Source: Plazaster borealis (taxonomy: Eukaryota; Echinodermata; Asteroidea; Forcipulatida; Labidiasteridae). Taken from it: a DNA stretch of 64,000 bases. Made by a program: the position numbers and the translations under genes. Shown piece by piece: positions 1 through 14,200 of this stretch; the first letter of the stretch is position 1, and every line of letters starts with the position of its first letter. The stretch lies in assembly GCA_021014325.1 (NCBI GenBank), contig JAJGQC010000721.1, positions 1 to 64,000 on the forward strand. The letters run 5' to 3'. Under the pieces are notes generated by a model. It had not been told where the DNA came from. It searched no databases and saw only the letters and a list, made by a program, of their open reading frames with translations.

Positions 1-3000
1 GAAGACATTTTATCTGTGCGGACCTCATTAAATAAGCCATAGTTTGAGATATCTTTAGAATTCTAGGAGTTTGAATTTTGGGTCCAAAATCATAAAAATT
101 CACCATGCCGGCATTTTCAAATTGTCAGATTTTGGTCAAAGTTTTTGTTTTCAAATGATACAGAACGGACTGCTGAAGACATTTTATCTGTGCGGACTCA
201 TTAAATAAGCCATAGTTTGAGATATCTTTAGAATTCTAGGAGTTTGAATTTTGGGTCCAAAATCATAAAATTCACCATGCCGGCATTTTCAAATTGTCAG
301 ATTTTGGTCAAAGTTTTCGTTTTCAAATGATACAGAACGGACTGCTGAAGACATTTTATCTGTGCGGACTCATTAAATAAGCCATAGTTTGAGATATCTT
401 GAGAGTTTTAGGAGTTTGAAATTTTGGTCAAAAATCATAAATGTTCACCATGCCGGCATGGTCAAATTTTCAGATTTGGGTCAAATTTTTGTTGTTGATT
501 TTTTTGGTTTCAAATGATACAGAACAGACTGCTGAAGACATTTTATCTGTGCGGACTCATTAAAAAAGCCATAGTTTGAGATATCTTTAGAGTTCTAGGA
601 GTTTGAATTTTGGGTCCAAAATCATAAATATTCACCATGCCGGCATGGTCAAATTTTCAGATTTGGGTCAAATTTTTGTTGTTGTTTTTTTTTGTTTCAA
701 ATGATACAGAACGGACTGCTGGAGACATTTTATCCGTGCGGACTCATTAATTAAGCCATAGTTTGAGATATCTTTAGAGTTCTAGGAGTTTGAATTTTTG
801 GTTCAAAATCATAAAAATTCACTATGCCGGCATTTTCAAATTGTCAGATTTTGAATTTTAGTCAAAATCATAAATATTCACCATGCCGGCATGGTCAAAT
901 TTTCAGATTTGGGTCAAATTTTTGTTGTTGTTTTTTTTGTTTCAAATGATACAGAACGGACTGCTGGAGACATTTTATCCGTGCGGACTCATTAAATAAG
1001 CCATAGTTTGAGATATCTTTAGAATTCTAGGAGTTTGAATTTTGGGTCCAAAATCATAAAAATTCACCATGCCGGCATTTTCAAATTGTCAGATTTTGGT
1101 CAAAATTTTTTGGTTTCAAATGATACAGAACGGACTGCTGAAGACATTTTATCTGTGCGGACTCAGTAAATAAGCCATAGTTTGAGATATCTTGAGAGTT
1201 TTAGGAGTTTGAAATTTTGGTCCAAAATCATAAATGTTCACCATGCCGGCATGGTCAAATTTTCAGATTTGGGTCAAATTTTTGTTGTTGATTTTTTTGG
1301 TTTCAAATGATACAGAACGGACTGCTGAAGACATTTTATCTGTGCGGACTCATTAAATAAGCCATAGTTTGAGATATCTTTAGAGTTTTAGGAGTTTGAA
1401 TTTTGGGTCCTAAATCATAAAAATTCACCATGCCGGCATGGTCAAATTGTCAGATTTGGGTCAAATATTTGTTGTTGTTTTTTTTTGTTTCAAATGATAC
1501 AGAACGGACTGCTGGAGACATTTTATCCGTGCGGACTCATTAATTAAGCCATAGTTTGAGATATCTTTAGAGTTCTAGGAGTTTGAATTTTGGGTCCAAA
1601 ATCATAAAAATTCACCATGCCGGCATGGTCAAATTTTCAGATTTGGGTCAAATTTTTGTTTCAAACGATACAGAACAGAGTGCTGAAGACATTTTATCTG
1701 TGCGGACTCATTAAATAAGCCATAGTTTGAGATATCTTGAGAGTTTTAGGAGTTTGAATGTTGGGTCCAAAATCATAAAAATTCACCATGCCGGCATGGT
1801 CAAATTTTCAGATTTTGGTCAAATTTTTGTTGTTGTTTTTTTTGTTTCAAATGATACAGAACGGACTGCTGGAGACATTTTATCTGTGCGGACTCATTAA
1901 ATAAGCCATAGTTTGAGATATCTTTAGAGTTTTAGGAGTTTGAATTTTGGGTCCAAAATCATAAAAATTCACCATGCCGGCATGGTCAAATTTTCAGATT
2001 TGGGTCAAATTTTTGTTGTTGATTTTTTTGGTTTCAAATGATACAGAACGGACTGCTGAAGACATTTTATCTGTGCGGACTCATTAAATAAGCCATAGTT
2101 TGAGATATCTTTAGAATTCTAGGAGTTTGAATTTTGGGTCCAAAATCATAAAAATTCACCATGCCGGCATTTTCAAATTTTCAGATTTGGGTAAAATTTT
2201 TGTTGTTGATTTGTTTGGTTTCAAATGATACAGAAAGGACTTCTGAAGACATTTTATCTGTGCGGACTCATTAAATAAGCCATAGTTTGAGATATCTTTA
2301 GAGTTTTAGGAGTTTGAATTTTGGGTCCAAAATCGTAAAAATTCACCATGCCGGCATTTTCAAATTGTCAGATTTTGGTCAAATTTTGTTTTTGTTTTCA
2401 AATGATACAGAACGGACTGCTGAAGACATTTTATCTGTGCGGACTCAGTAAATAAGCCATAGTTTGAGATATCTTTAGAGTTTTAGGAGTTTGAAATTTT
2501 GGTCAAAATTCATAAATGTTCACCATGCCGGCATGGTCAAATTTTCAGATTTGGGTCAAATTTTTGTTGTTGATTTTTTTGGTTTCAAATGATACAGAAC
2601 GGACTGCTGAAGACATTTTATCTGTGCGGACTCATTAAATAAGCCATAGTTTGAGATATCTTTAGAATTCTAGGAGTTTGAATTTTGGGTCCAAAATCAT
2701 AAAAATTCACCATGCCGGCATTTTCAAATTGTCAGATTTTGGTCAAAGTTTTCGTTTTCAAATGATACAGAACGGACTGCTGTAGACATTTTATCTGTGC
2801 GGACTCAGTAAATAAGCCATAGTTTGAGATATCTTGAGAGTTTTAGGAGTTTGAAATTTTGGTCAAAAATCATAAATGTTCACCATGCCGGCATGGTCAA
2901 ATTTTCAGATTTGGGTCAAATTTTTGTTGTTGATTTTTTTGGTTTCAAATGATACAGAACAGACTGCTGAAGACATTTTATCTGTGCGGACTCATTAAAT

Positions 3001-6000
3001 AAGCCATAGTTTGAGATATCTTTAGAGTTCTAGGAGTTTGAATTTTGGGTCAAAAATCATAAATATTCACCATGCCGGCATGGTCAAATTTTCAGATTTG
3101 GGTCAAATTTTTGTTGTTGATTTTTTTGGTTTCAAATGATACAGAACGGACTGCTGGAGACATTTTATCCGTGCGGACTCATTAATTAAGCCATAGTTTG
3201 AGATATCTTTAGATATCTAGGAGTTTGACTTTTGGGTCCAAAATCATAAAAATTCACCATGCCGGCATTTTCAAATTGTCAGATTTTGAATTTTGGGTCA
3301 AAAATCATAAATATTCACCATGCCGGCATGGTCAAATTTTCAGATTTGGGTCAAATTTTTGTTGTTGTTTTTTTTTGTTTCAAATGATACAGAACGGACT
3401 GCTGGAGACATTTTATCCGTGCGGACTCATTAATTATTTTGAGATATCTTTAGAATTCTAGGAGTTTGACTTTTGGGTCCAAAATCATAAAAATTCACCA
3501 TGCCGGCATTTTCAAACTGTCAGATTTTAAATTTTGGGTCAAAAATCATAAATATTCACCATGCCGGCATGGTCAAATTTTCAGATTTGGGTCAAATTTT
3601 TGTTGTTGTTGTTTTTTGTTTCAAATGATACAGAACGGACTGCTGGAGACATTTTATCCGTGCGGACTCATTAATTAAGCCATAGTTTGAGATATCTTTA
3701 GATATCTAGGAGTTTGACTTTTGGGTCCAAAATCATAAAAATTCACCATGCCGGCATTTTCAAATTGTCAGATTTTGAATTTTGGGTCAAAAATCATAAA
3801 TATTCACCATGCCGGCATGGTCAAATTTTCAGATTTGGGTCAAATTTTTGTTGTTTTTTTTGTTTCAAATGATACAGAACGGACTGCTGGAGACATTTTA
3901 TCCGTGCGGACTCATTAATTATTTTGAGATATCTTTAGAATTCTAGGAGTTTGACTTTTGGGTCCAAAATCATGAAAATTCACCATGCCGGCATTTTCAA
4001 ATTGTCAGATTTTGAATTTTTGGTCAAAAATCATTAATATTCACCATGCCGGCATAGTCAAATTTTCAGATTTGGGTCAAATTTTTGTTGTTGTTTTTTT
4101 TTGTTTTCAAATTGTCAGATTTTGGTAAAAGTTTTCATTTTCAAATGACACAGAATGGACTGCTGAAGACATTTTATCTGTGCGGACTCAGTAAATAAGC
4201 CATAGTTTGAGATATCTTGAGAGTTTTAGGAGTTTTGAATTTTGGGTCCAAAGTCATAAAAATTCACCATGCCGGCATTGTCAAATTTTCAGATTTGGGT
4301 CAAATTTTTGTTGTTGATTTGTTTGGTTTCAAATGATACAGAACGGACTGCTGAAGACATTTTATCTGTGCGGACCTCCTTAAATAAGCCATAGTTTGAG
4401 ATATCTTAAGAGTTCTAGGAGTTTGAATTTTGGGTCCAAAATCATAAAAATTCACCATGCCGGCATTTTCAAATTGTCAGATTTTGGTCAAAGTTTTCGT
4501 TTTCAAATGATACAGAACGGACTGCTGAAGACATTTTATCTGTGCGGACTCTGTAAATAAGCCATAGTTTGAGATATCTTGAGAGTTTTAGGAGTTTGAA
4601 ATTTTGGTCAAAAATCATAAATGTTCACCATGCTGGCATGGTCAAATTTTCAGATTTGGGTCAAATTTTTGTTGTTGATTTTTTTGGTTTCAAATGATAC
4701 GGAACGGACTGCTGAAGACATTTTATCTGTGCGGACTCAGTAAATAAGCCATAGTTTGAGATATCTTAAGAATTCTAGGAGTTTGAATTTTGGGTCCAAA
4801 CTCATAAAAATTCACCATGCCGGCATTTTCAAATTGTCAGATTTTGGTCAAAGTTTTCGTTTTCAAATGATACAGAACGGACTGCTGTAGACATTTTATC
4901 CATGCGGACTCATTAAATAAGCCATAGTTTGAGATATCTTTAGAATTCTAGGAGTTTGAATTTTAGGTCCAAAATCATAAAAATTCACCATGCCAGCATT
5001 TTCAAATTGTCAGATTTTGGTCAAAGTTTTCGTTTTCAAATGATACAGAACGGACTGCTGAAGACATTTTATCTGTGCGGACTCTGTAAATAAGCCATAG
5101 TTTGAGATATCTTGAGAGTTTTAGGAGTTTGAAATTTTCGTCAAAAATCATAACTGTTCACCATGCCGGCATGGTCAAATTTTCAGATTTGGGTCAAATT
5201 TTTGTTGTTGTTTTTTTTGTTTCAAATGATACAGAACGGACTGCTGGAGACATTTTATTCGTGCGGACTCATTAAATAAGCCATAGTTTGAGATATCTTG
5301 AGAGTTTTAGGAGTTTGAAATTTTGGTCCAAAATCATAAATATTCACCATGCCGGCATGGTCAAATTGTCAGATTTTGGTCAAAGTTTTTGTTTTGATTT
5401 TTTGGTTTCAAATGATGCAGAACAGACTGCTGAAGACATTTTATCTGTGCGGACACGGTAAATAAGCCATAGTTTGAGATATCTTTAAAGTTTTAAGAGT
5501 TTGAATTTTTGGTTTAAAATCATAAAAATTCACTTTGCCGGCATGGTCAAATTTTCAGATTTGGCTCAAATTTTTGTTGTTTTTGTTTTTTTTCAAATGA
5601 TACAGAACGGACTGCTGGAGACATTTTATCCGTGCGGACTCATTAAATAAGCCATAGTTTGAGATATCTTTATAGAGTTTTAGGAGTTTGAATTTTGGGT
5701 CCAAAATCATAAATATTCACCATGCCGGCATGGTCAAATTTTCATATTTGGGTCAAATTTTTGTTTTGTTTTTTTGTTTCAAATGATACAGAACGGACTG
5801 CTGGAGACATTTTATTCGTGCGGACTCATTAAATAAGCCATAGTTTGAGATATCTTTAGAATTCTAGGAGTTTGAATTTTGGGTCCAAAATCATAAAAAT
5901 TCACCTTACCGGCATTTTCAAATTGTCAGATTTTGGTCAAAGTTTTCGTTTTCAAATGATACAGATTGGACTGCTGTAGACATTTTATCTGTGCGGACTC

Positions 6001-9000
6001 AGTAAATAAGCCATAGTTTGAGATATCTTGAGAGTTTTAGGAGTTTGAAATTTTGGTCCAAAATCATAAATATTCACCATGCCGGCTTGGTCAAATTTTC
6101 AGATTTGGGTCAAATTTTTGTTGTTGATTTTTTTGGTTTCAAATGATACTGAAAGGACTGCTGAAGACATTTTATCCATGCGGACTCATTAAATAAGCCA
6201 TAGTTTGAGATATCTTTAGAGTTTTAGGAGTTTAAATTTTGGGTGCAAAGTCATTAAAATTCACCATGCCGGCATGGTCAAATTTTCAGATTTGGCTCAA
6301 ATTTTTGTTGTTGATTTTTTTGGTTTCAAATGATACAGAACGGACTGCTGAAGGCATTTTATCTGTGCGGACTCATTAAATAAGCCATAGTTTGAGATAT
6401 CTTTAGAGTTCTAGGAGTTTGAATTTTGGGTCAAAAATCATAAATATTCACCATGCCGGCATGGTCAAATTTTCATATTTGGGTCAAATTTTTGTGTTGT
6501 TTTTGTTTCAAATGATACAGAACGGACTGCTGGAGACATTTTATTCGTGCGGACTCATTAAATAAGCCATAGTTTGAGATATCTTTAGAATTCTAGGAGT
6601 TTGAATTTTGGGTCCAAAATCATAAAAATTCACCTTACCGGCATTTTCAAATTGTCAGATTTTGGTCAAAGGTTTCATTTTCAAATGATACAGATTGGAC
6701 TGCTGTAGACATTTTATCTGTGCGGACTTAGTAAATAAGCCATAGTTTGGGATATCTTGAGAGTTTTAGGAGTTTGAAATTTTGGTCCAACATATTTCCC
6801 TGTTCACCATGCCGGCATGGTCAAATTTTTAGATTTGGGTCAAATTTTTGTTGTTGATTTTTTTGGTTTCAAATGATACAGAACGGACTGCTGAAGACAT
6901 TTTATCCCTGCCGACTCATTAAACAAGCCATAGTTTGAGATATCTTTAGAGTTCTAGGAGTTTGAATTTTGGGTCCAAAATCATAAAAATTCACCATGCC
7001 GGCATGGTCAAATTGTCAGATTGTGGTCAAAGTTTTTGTTTCGATTTTTTGGTTTCAAATGATACAGAACAGACTTGCTGAAGACATTTTATCTGTGCGG
7101 ACTCATTAAATAAGCCATAGTTTGAGATATCTTTAGAATTCTAGGAGTTTGAATTTTGGGTCCAAAATCATAAAAATTCACCATGCCGGCATGGTCAAAT
7201 TGTCAGATTTTGGTCAAAGTTTTTGTTTTCAAATGATACAGAACGGACTGCTGAAGACATTTTATCTGTGCGGACTCAGTAAATAAGCCATAGTTTGGGA
7301 TATCTTGAGAGTTTTAGGAGTTTGAAATTTTGGTCCAAAATCAAAAAATGTTCACCATGCCGGCATGGTCAAATTTTTAGATTTGGGTCAAATTTTTGTT
7401 GTTGATTTTTTTGGTTTCAAATGATACAGAACGGACTGCTGAAGACATTTTATCCCTGCCAAATCATTAAACAAGCCATAGTTTGAGATATCTTTAGAGT
7501 TCTAGAGTTTGAATTTTGGGTCCAAAATCATAAAAATTCACCATGCCAGCATGGTCAAATTGTCAGATTTTGGTCAAAGTTGTTGTTTTGATTTTTTTGG
7601 TTTCAAATGATACAGAACAGACTGCTGAAGACATTTTATCTGTGCTGACTTATTAAATAAGGCATAGTTTCAGATAACTTTAGAGTTCCAGGTGTTTGAA
7701 TTTTGGGTCCAAAATCATAAAAATTCACCATGCCGGCATGGTCAAATTGTCAGATTTTGGTCAAAGTTTTTGTTTTGATTTTTTGGTTCAAATGATACAG
7801 AACAGACTGCTGAAGACATTTTGACTGTGCGGACTCAGTAAATAAGCCATAGTTTGAGATATCTTTAGAGTTTTAGGAGTTTGAATTTTTGGTTTAAAAT
7901 CATAAAAATTCACTATGCCGGCATGGTCAAATTTGTCAGATTTTGGATAACATTTTTGTTGTGATATTTTGGTTTCAAATGATTCTTAGGGACTGCTGAA
8001 GACACTTTATCTGTGCGGACTCATTAAATAAGCCATAATTTGAGATATCTTTAGAGTTCTAGGAGTTTGAATTTTGGGTCCAAAATCAAAAATTCACCAT
8101 GCCGGCATGGTCAAATTGTCAGATTTTGGTCAAAGTTTTTGTTTTGATTTTTTGGTTTCAAATGATACAGAACAGACTGCTCAAGACATTTTATCTGTGC
8201 GGACACGGTAAATAAGCCATAGTTCGAGATATCTTTAAAGTTTTAAGAGTTTGAATTTTTGGTTTAAAATCATAAAAATTCACTATGCCGGCATGGTCAA
8301 ATTTGTCAGATTTTGGATAAAATTTTTGTTTTGATATTTTGGTTTCAAATGATTCTTAGGGACTGCTGAAGACACTTTATCTGTGCGGACTCATTAAATA
8401 AGCCATAAATAGAGATATCTTTAGAGTTCTAGGAGTTTGAATTTTGGGTCCAAAATCATAAAAATTCACCATGCCGGCATGGTCAAATTGTCAGATTTTG
8501 GTCAAAGTTTTTGTTTTGATTTTTGGTTTCAAATGATACAGAACAGACTGCTGAAGACATTTTATCTGTGCAGACTCAGTAAATAAGCCATAGTTTGAGA
8601 TATCTTGAGAGTTTTAGGAGTTTGAATTTTGGGTCCAAAATCATAAAAATTCACCATGCCGGCATGGTCAAATTTTCAGATTTGGGTCAAATTTTTGTTG
8701 TTGATTTTTTGGGTTTCGAATGATACAGAACATACTACTGAAGACATTTTATCTGTGCGGACTCATTGATCAAGCCATAGTTTGAGATAACTTTAGAGTT
8801 CTAGGAGTTTGAATTTTTGGTTCAAAATCATAAAAATTCACTATGCCGGCATGGTCAAATTTTTCAGAGTTTGGTCAAAATTTTTGTTTTGATATTTTGG
8901 TTTCAAATGATTTAGAACAGACTTGCTGAAGACATTTTATCTGTGCGGACTCAGTAAATAATTCATAGTTTGAGATATCTTTAGAGTTTTAGGAGTTTGA

Positions 9001-9257
9001 ATTTTTGGTCCAAAATCATAAATATTCACCATGCCGGCATGGTCAAATTTTCAGATTTGGGTCAAATTTTTGTAGAAGATATTTTTGCTTACAAATGATA
9101 CAGAACGGACTGCTGAAGACATTTTATCCGTGCGGACTCAGTAAATAAGCCATAGTTTCAGATATCTTGAGAGTTTTAGGAGTTTGAATTTTGGGTCCAA
9201 AATCTTGAAAATTCACCATGCCGGCATGGTAAAATTTTCATATTTGGGTCAATTTTT
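1..9257. repeat. Satellite 1: ~172-187 bp tandem array, about 49 copies
   Basis: Counting the recurring phrase around GCCATAGTTTGAGAT gives about 49 copies. Usual spacing is 172-187 bp, and five intervals are longer (242-279 bp; between about 757-1001 and 3189-4199). Short monomers read TTTTGGTCAAAGTTTTCG before the TCAAATGATACAGAAC block. Long ones read TTTGGGTCAAATTTTTGTTG plus a T-rich spacer. The ~240-bp forms carry an internal second copy of the segment around CATAAATATTCACCATGCC. Most monomers hold the 14-bp palindrome CCATGCCGGCATGG; in others one arm has decayed to CCATGCCGGCATTTT. Monomers become more irregular toward the right edge (after about 6.7 kb), as expected at array borders. 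The array is already running at base 1, so its left end is not seen. No transcription or coding function is suggested. Confidence 0.97.
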
Positions 9258-10257
9258 ATGCCCGCCAGCAAAGCAGAAGGTGCAAATAGTGTTTGCTTTG
9301 TCCTCCTGTGTGTGTGTGGTTGTGAGCGTGTGTATCCATTCAAACCGAGGACTTTAACAAAAGGGTTCCGGGCGTTAGACAGAGCGAGTACGTCCTCCCT
9401 TCGTTTTCGTGTACAAACCCAATGGGGACATTGCTAAAATAAATTATGTCCAAACAATGGGAGAACAAAGAGAAGTCCTCGGTAAGCAGGATTTACAAAC
9501 GTGTGTGTGTGTGTGGGTAGGTATCCACATTCTAACCGTGGACGTATAACAATAGGTCCACGGTTGCTATCACAAAGGAAAGCATTGTGGTCCATGGTTG
9601 TCCGAGTGATAACTCAAGAAAGCCTTGGCATATCATTTCCAAACTTGGTGTGTGGATTGGTCTCGAGATCCTCCAGAAGCATATGGTTTTTGGACCCTCT
9701 AAGTTAAATGTAAAGGTCATTATGGCTAAAACAAAAGAAATGTTGTCCGAGTGATAACTCAAGAAAGTCTTGGCATATCAACTCCAAACTTGGTGTGTGG
9801 ATTGGTCTTGAGATCCTTCAGAAGCCATTGGTTTTTTGGGGGTTTTTTTGTTGTTTTTTTGTGTGTCAGTTTCAGTAAAAAAAGCCATTGAGATAATGCA
9901 CGGTTCGTCTAAGCGGCCTTTTGCATAGTTCCTAAAGAGCAATTCCAATGAAACTTTCAGGGATGAAAAGCATTGGTGCAATAATGATCCTAAAACAAGG
10001 ATGTCATGATGATGTCATCACCTGTCACGTGACGTCATCTTAAAGCTTTCTATTTTAAATATTTGAAAATCCGTATCAAATCAGCCACAAGAGACCATAT
10101 GTTTTCTGTTTGCGGGATTGGGTAGGGATAAAATAGGTCTTCATTTTATTCAGTGTGCGTGACCTCACATGACCTCTGCTCTCGGTCGAAACCGGAAGTG
10201 CCTTGTAATTCAAAAGTGCTAAATGTTATGAAAATGCTTTCAACGATGGTAGTGTTT
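9258..10257. other. Repeat-rich spacer between satellite 1 and the retrotransposons
   Basis: No gene is supported. The stretch holds short GT-rich microsatellites (about 9307-9320 and 9500-9514), a T-rich tract near 9834-9862, a duplicated ~95-bp segment (listed separately), and motifs seen elsewhere in this window: GTGACGTCATCTT near 10029 and the CCGGAAGT type near 10190. Short open frames on both strands are mirror shadows without recognisable domains. It looks like old decayed transposon sequence. Confidence 0.6.
9600..9838. repeat. Two direct copies of a ~95-bp segment
   Basis: Copy 1 (9600-9693) and copy 2 (9745-9838) both begin GTCCGAGTGATAACTCAAGA and share the phrases CTTGGCATATCA, CCAAACTTGGTGTGTGGATT and GGTTTTTTGG with few differences. 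About 50 bp of unrelated sequence separates them. This looks like an internal duplication within an older repeat. Confidence 0.85.
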
Positions 10258-10354
10258 GCATCTGCATCTGCTAAAATACTGCACAGCACTCCTGGTTGCG
10301 TGGTAGCAGTTGGAGTAATCCGAGCAGGATTGTGAGTGCGCATGAGTATCGTAA

Positions 10355-11299
10355 TTAATTTCTCAGGTGCTTTTGTAGTTCTTGTTTGAACACTTGTTGG
10401 TCGGTTGTGGATGTTACTTTGATGGTGAGTGAGTTCCAGTTGGTTACTGTTCTGGGGAAAAATGAGAACTTATAGCAGTCCTTACTTGCTGGAATTCTGA
10501 TATATGTGGTTGAGTTCGATGATCTCGATGAGCGTGTGGTCGGGCGTAAGATGGTTTTTGCCGGGATGGAGAGGTGACTGTGTAGAGAGTTGTGTAGGAC
10601 AATCAGGCGGTGCTCCTTTCTTCTGAGTGCTAATGGGGCCCACTTCAATGAAGCAAGCATAGCTGATGGACTGCTTTGATAGTTGTAGTCGCTGAACGGC
10701 TTCGATTTGAGTTATTTGTTCCTGTGTGTATGGGTCCCAAGCTGCTGAGCTGTACTCAAGATGCGGCCTGACAAAGGTTTTAAAAGCTTTAGCCTTGGTT
10801 TTTCTTGAGCAGAATGATATGTTACGGCGTAGGAAGCCCAAGCTACGGTTTGCTGATGAAGAAATTTTGTTGACATGTTGACTCCATTTTAGATTATTGG
10901 TAATGACGACGCCCAGATAAGTGTGATTAGAAGTTTCTTGGAGAGTGGTGGTGCCAAGCTTGTATTTATAGGTCGATGGGTTCTTGGAGTGGGTGACTTT
11001 CATGACAAAACATTTGTCCACGTTAACCTCCATCTGCCAGGTCTTTTCCCATTTGCAAAGAGTGTCAAGGTCTTGTTGTAGTCGCTCTGATCCTCTGCTT
11101 TCTCGATTGTTCTACACAGGATGCAGTCATCAGCAAAGAGTCTAACGGATGCAGTGATGTTACAGGGCAGATCGTTTATAAACAACAGAAAGAGTAAAGG
11201 CCCTAGGACTGTGCCTTGAGGGACTCCCGAGTCAACGTGTACCCATTCTGAGTGACTTCCATCGACGACTACTCGCTGCTGGCGATCTTTCAAGAAGGA
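10355..11299 (-). pseudogene. Reverse transcriptase C-terminal half (non-LTR), frameshifted
   Basis: Read right to left, the fragment carries reverse transcriptase motif B (VPQGTVLGP, about 11224-11198) and the catalytic FADD box (about 11137-11126). The thumb and connection region follow (HTYLGVVI..LKW, FVRPHLEYSSAAWDPYT), then a C-terminal FPRTVTNWNSL motif typical of CR1/L2/Jockey-type ORF2 proteins, ending at a stop near 10355. Two frame changes break it: near 11090, between FADD and the EVNVDKC segment, and near 10660, after the QLSKQSISYA segment. It is a dead copy. Motif A and the endonuclease are absent because of 5' truncation. Confidence 0.88.
11295..11299. repeat. Left copy of 5-bp target-site duplication AAGGA
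   Basis: AAGGA here and at 14947-14951 flanks the inserted plus-strand element. Removing the element and one copy restores an uninterrupted reverse transcriptase reading (WIS-SFLK) on the minus strand, which independently supports the boundaries. Confidence 0.8.
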
Positions 11300-14200
11300 T
11301 GGCGCTGTTCAGCTGCTGCCTGCATACATTTTTGAGCTCTTGAATTATTTTCCTACAGAGTCACATTCTTGCCATTTTACATCATTTTGGGGTTATGACT
11401 ACTGAGCATTGAACTGTAAGTACACTTCTGCACATATAGAAATGCAAGCAGTGAAAGAAAACTCAGCTAAACATGGCAAAATTAAACTGATATTGCTTGC
11501 CTCCCTGTACTGCTTGGCAGCCATCTTGTTGTGCACTGAGCTCTTCACCCACTCTGCATTACCCTTGTAGTACATTGTATAGGGAAACTGTTATTATGGA
11601 CAAGACAATTAGCTACACAATGGAAAAACTCTGTGGAATTCGTAATCACTGCCTTAAAAGGAAACTGCCAATGAAAGTGTATGAAAGAATCTGTGATTGG
11701 GATATTATTAAGAAACGTAGAGGACGGCGTGCAGGAACTCACGTACGGCGACAGATTCAGGTTCTACACAACTGCTATCAAACATGTCAACAGAACTATA
11801 GGATGGACTTGCGTGGGCCACCTGTGCTTGTCAAAGTACAAAGACAAAACAAATTTCGTAAGCGCCATGATTTACCAACATTTTTCTTATGCAACTCAAG
11901 ATCTCTCAACAATAAATTTGATGAGCTACAATTGCTTCTTGCAAATGAAAACATTGACATTGCTGCTATAACAGAATATGGTTCAGGTCAGACCTGCCCC
12001 GAACTAGTCTCAATTCCTGGTTATACCATGTACTCCAAATCAAGGATCAACAAACGAGGAGGGGGTATAGCTCTATATGTCAATGAAGAGTACTATTCCG
12101 AACAACTACATGTCAATACCCGAGACGATTTGGAGGTCATGTGGATCAAAGTAAGACCCCAACGCTTACCAAGATCGATATCTCATGTAATCATCGCTGT
12201 AGTGTACTACCCCCCTGACAGTCCAGTAGGAGATTCTCTACTAGACCATCTTCACGATACAATGGATAGTATCCTCATCAACCATCCACATGCAGGTGTT
12301 ACAATGATGGGTGACTTCAACCAGCTTGATCTAAAACCACTTCTCACTGATCCAAACCTCAAGCAGGTTGTTCATAAACCAACCAGAGAAAATCGGACCT
12401 TGGACAAAATTCTCACCAACATCTCAAGTCATTATAAGAAACCTGTGATATGCTCTCCACTTGGCAGAAGTGATCATAATACTGTCCTTTGGTCACCCAT
12501 CGAACCATGTAAGATAAAAAATACAACAAAATCAAGAATCACCAGACCATTGCGTAACTCGGATATTCGCTGTTTTGGTCAATGGATTTGCAAATTTGAC
12601 TGGTCTCCAGTTCTACAAGAAACTGAACCCAATCAACAGTGTGAGTTATTCTACAGTGCTTTAAACTGGCATTTGAATCATCACTTTCCGACTCGCACTA
12701 TCAAACTCCATGTTCAAGACAAACCTTGGATGACCCCGGCCATTAAATCACTCATAAGACAACGACAAATGGCATTCCATCAGAATAAACAAAGGACATG
12801 GAGACAACTTCGGAAAAAGGTCATCCAATCGATAAGCTTTGCCAAAAAGGACTACTATGTCACACGAGTACAGAGACACAAGACATCTAACCCAGCAGCC
12901 TGGTATCGAGAAATTAAAACAATGACACATGGCCATCAGAGTGAAACAGTAATCAATGTGCCAGAAATAGAACCAACTGATACAGTCCAAATAGCAAACC
13001 ATATCAACAAGCTTCTTGTATCTGTCACAGATGATCTTCAGCCAATGAACACTGCTGAACTTCCTGCATACCTCCCAATGGTGTCCCTCCTCCAATTATA
13101 CAACCATGGGAAGTGTATCATCAACTTAAGCGTATTAAGTGTGGGAAATCAGGTGGCCCGGACAATGTACCAAGCCGCATTATCAGGAGTTTGCATGTGA
13201 ATTAAGCACACCACTAGCACATATTTTTAACACATCACTTGTCAATGGAGTAGTTCCTGATCTGTGGAAAAGAGCCATTATTGTCCCAATTCCCAAGACG
13301 TCTCCAGCTGTGGTAAACAAACTCAGACCAATCGCACTAACTGACCATTTCGCAAAGGTATTAGAGGGTTTGTGGCCAGATGGACCATGCAGGATCTGGA
13401 ACCAGCCCTGGACAAACATCAGTTCGGCAATCGTAAAGGACTCTCAACCACACACTATTTAATTGACCTGTTACACACCCTACACCATCACGCAGAGAAA
13501 AGCAAAACCTCATCATCATTAATCCTAACTGATTTCAGCAAAGCCTTCGATCACATAGACCACAATGTTACAGTCAATAAGTTGTTGGCCTTAGGTGTAG
13601 AACCCACAATGGTCAAATGGATATGTAACTTTCTTACAAATCGACAGCAGTGTGTACATTATAGAGGTGTTTCATCCAGCTGGTGTGATGTAAAAGCTGG
13701 TGTCCCGCAGGGAACACGCCTTGGTCCAATTGTGTTTCTAGCTGTCATCAACAATGCATATGAAAACAGCCGCATACCTTATTGGAAATATGTTGATGAC
13801 TTAAGTATTGTTGAGACTCGCTTTTCACATGAACAATCCGGTATGCAAGAATCTCTTGACTCACTTGTGCAGTGGTCAGAAATAAATAAAATGAAGCTTA
13901 ACCCCTCAAAATGCTCGTCAATGGAAATTAGCTTCATGAGATCCCCTCCCTCGCCTCCAGTTTTCTACATTTATGACCAACCGCTCCACCAATCACAAAC
14001 AGTCAAGCTCCTTGGATTATACATACAGAATGATCTCAAATGGGACACTAATGTTAACACAATACTAAAACGTGCAAATGGTCGTTTACACATGATTCGA
14101 GTGCTAAAATATCATGGTCTGGTGACTGAGGACCTACTCACAATTTATAAGGGATATCTACGGCCTCTTCTGGAATATGCCGTGCCTGTTTGGAATGGTG

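Noticed and set aside
9501..10343. Several 60-76 codon frames on both strands
   Set aside because: They overlap each other in antisense, sit in GT/T-rich repeat DNA and show no conserved domain.
11497..13200. 567-codon open frame as a host gene
   Set aside because: It carries endonuclease motifs of non-LTR retrotransposons, lies within defined element ends, and is followed by the frameshifted reverse transcriptase.
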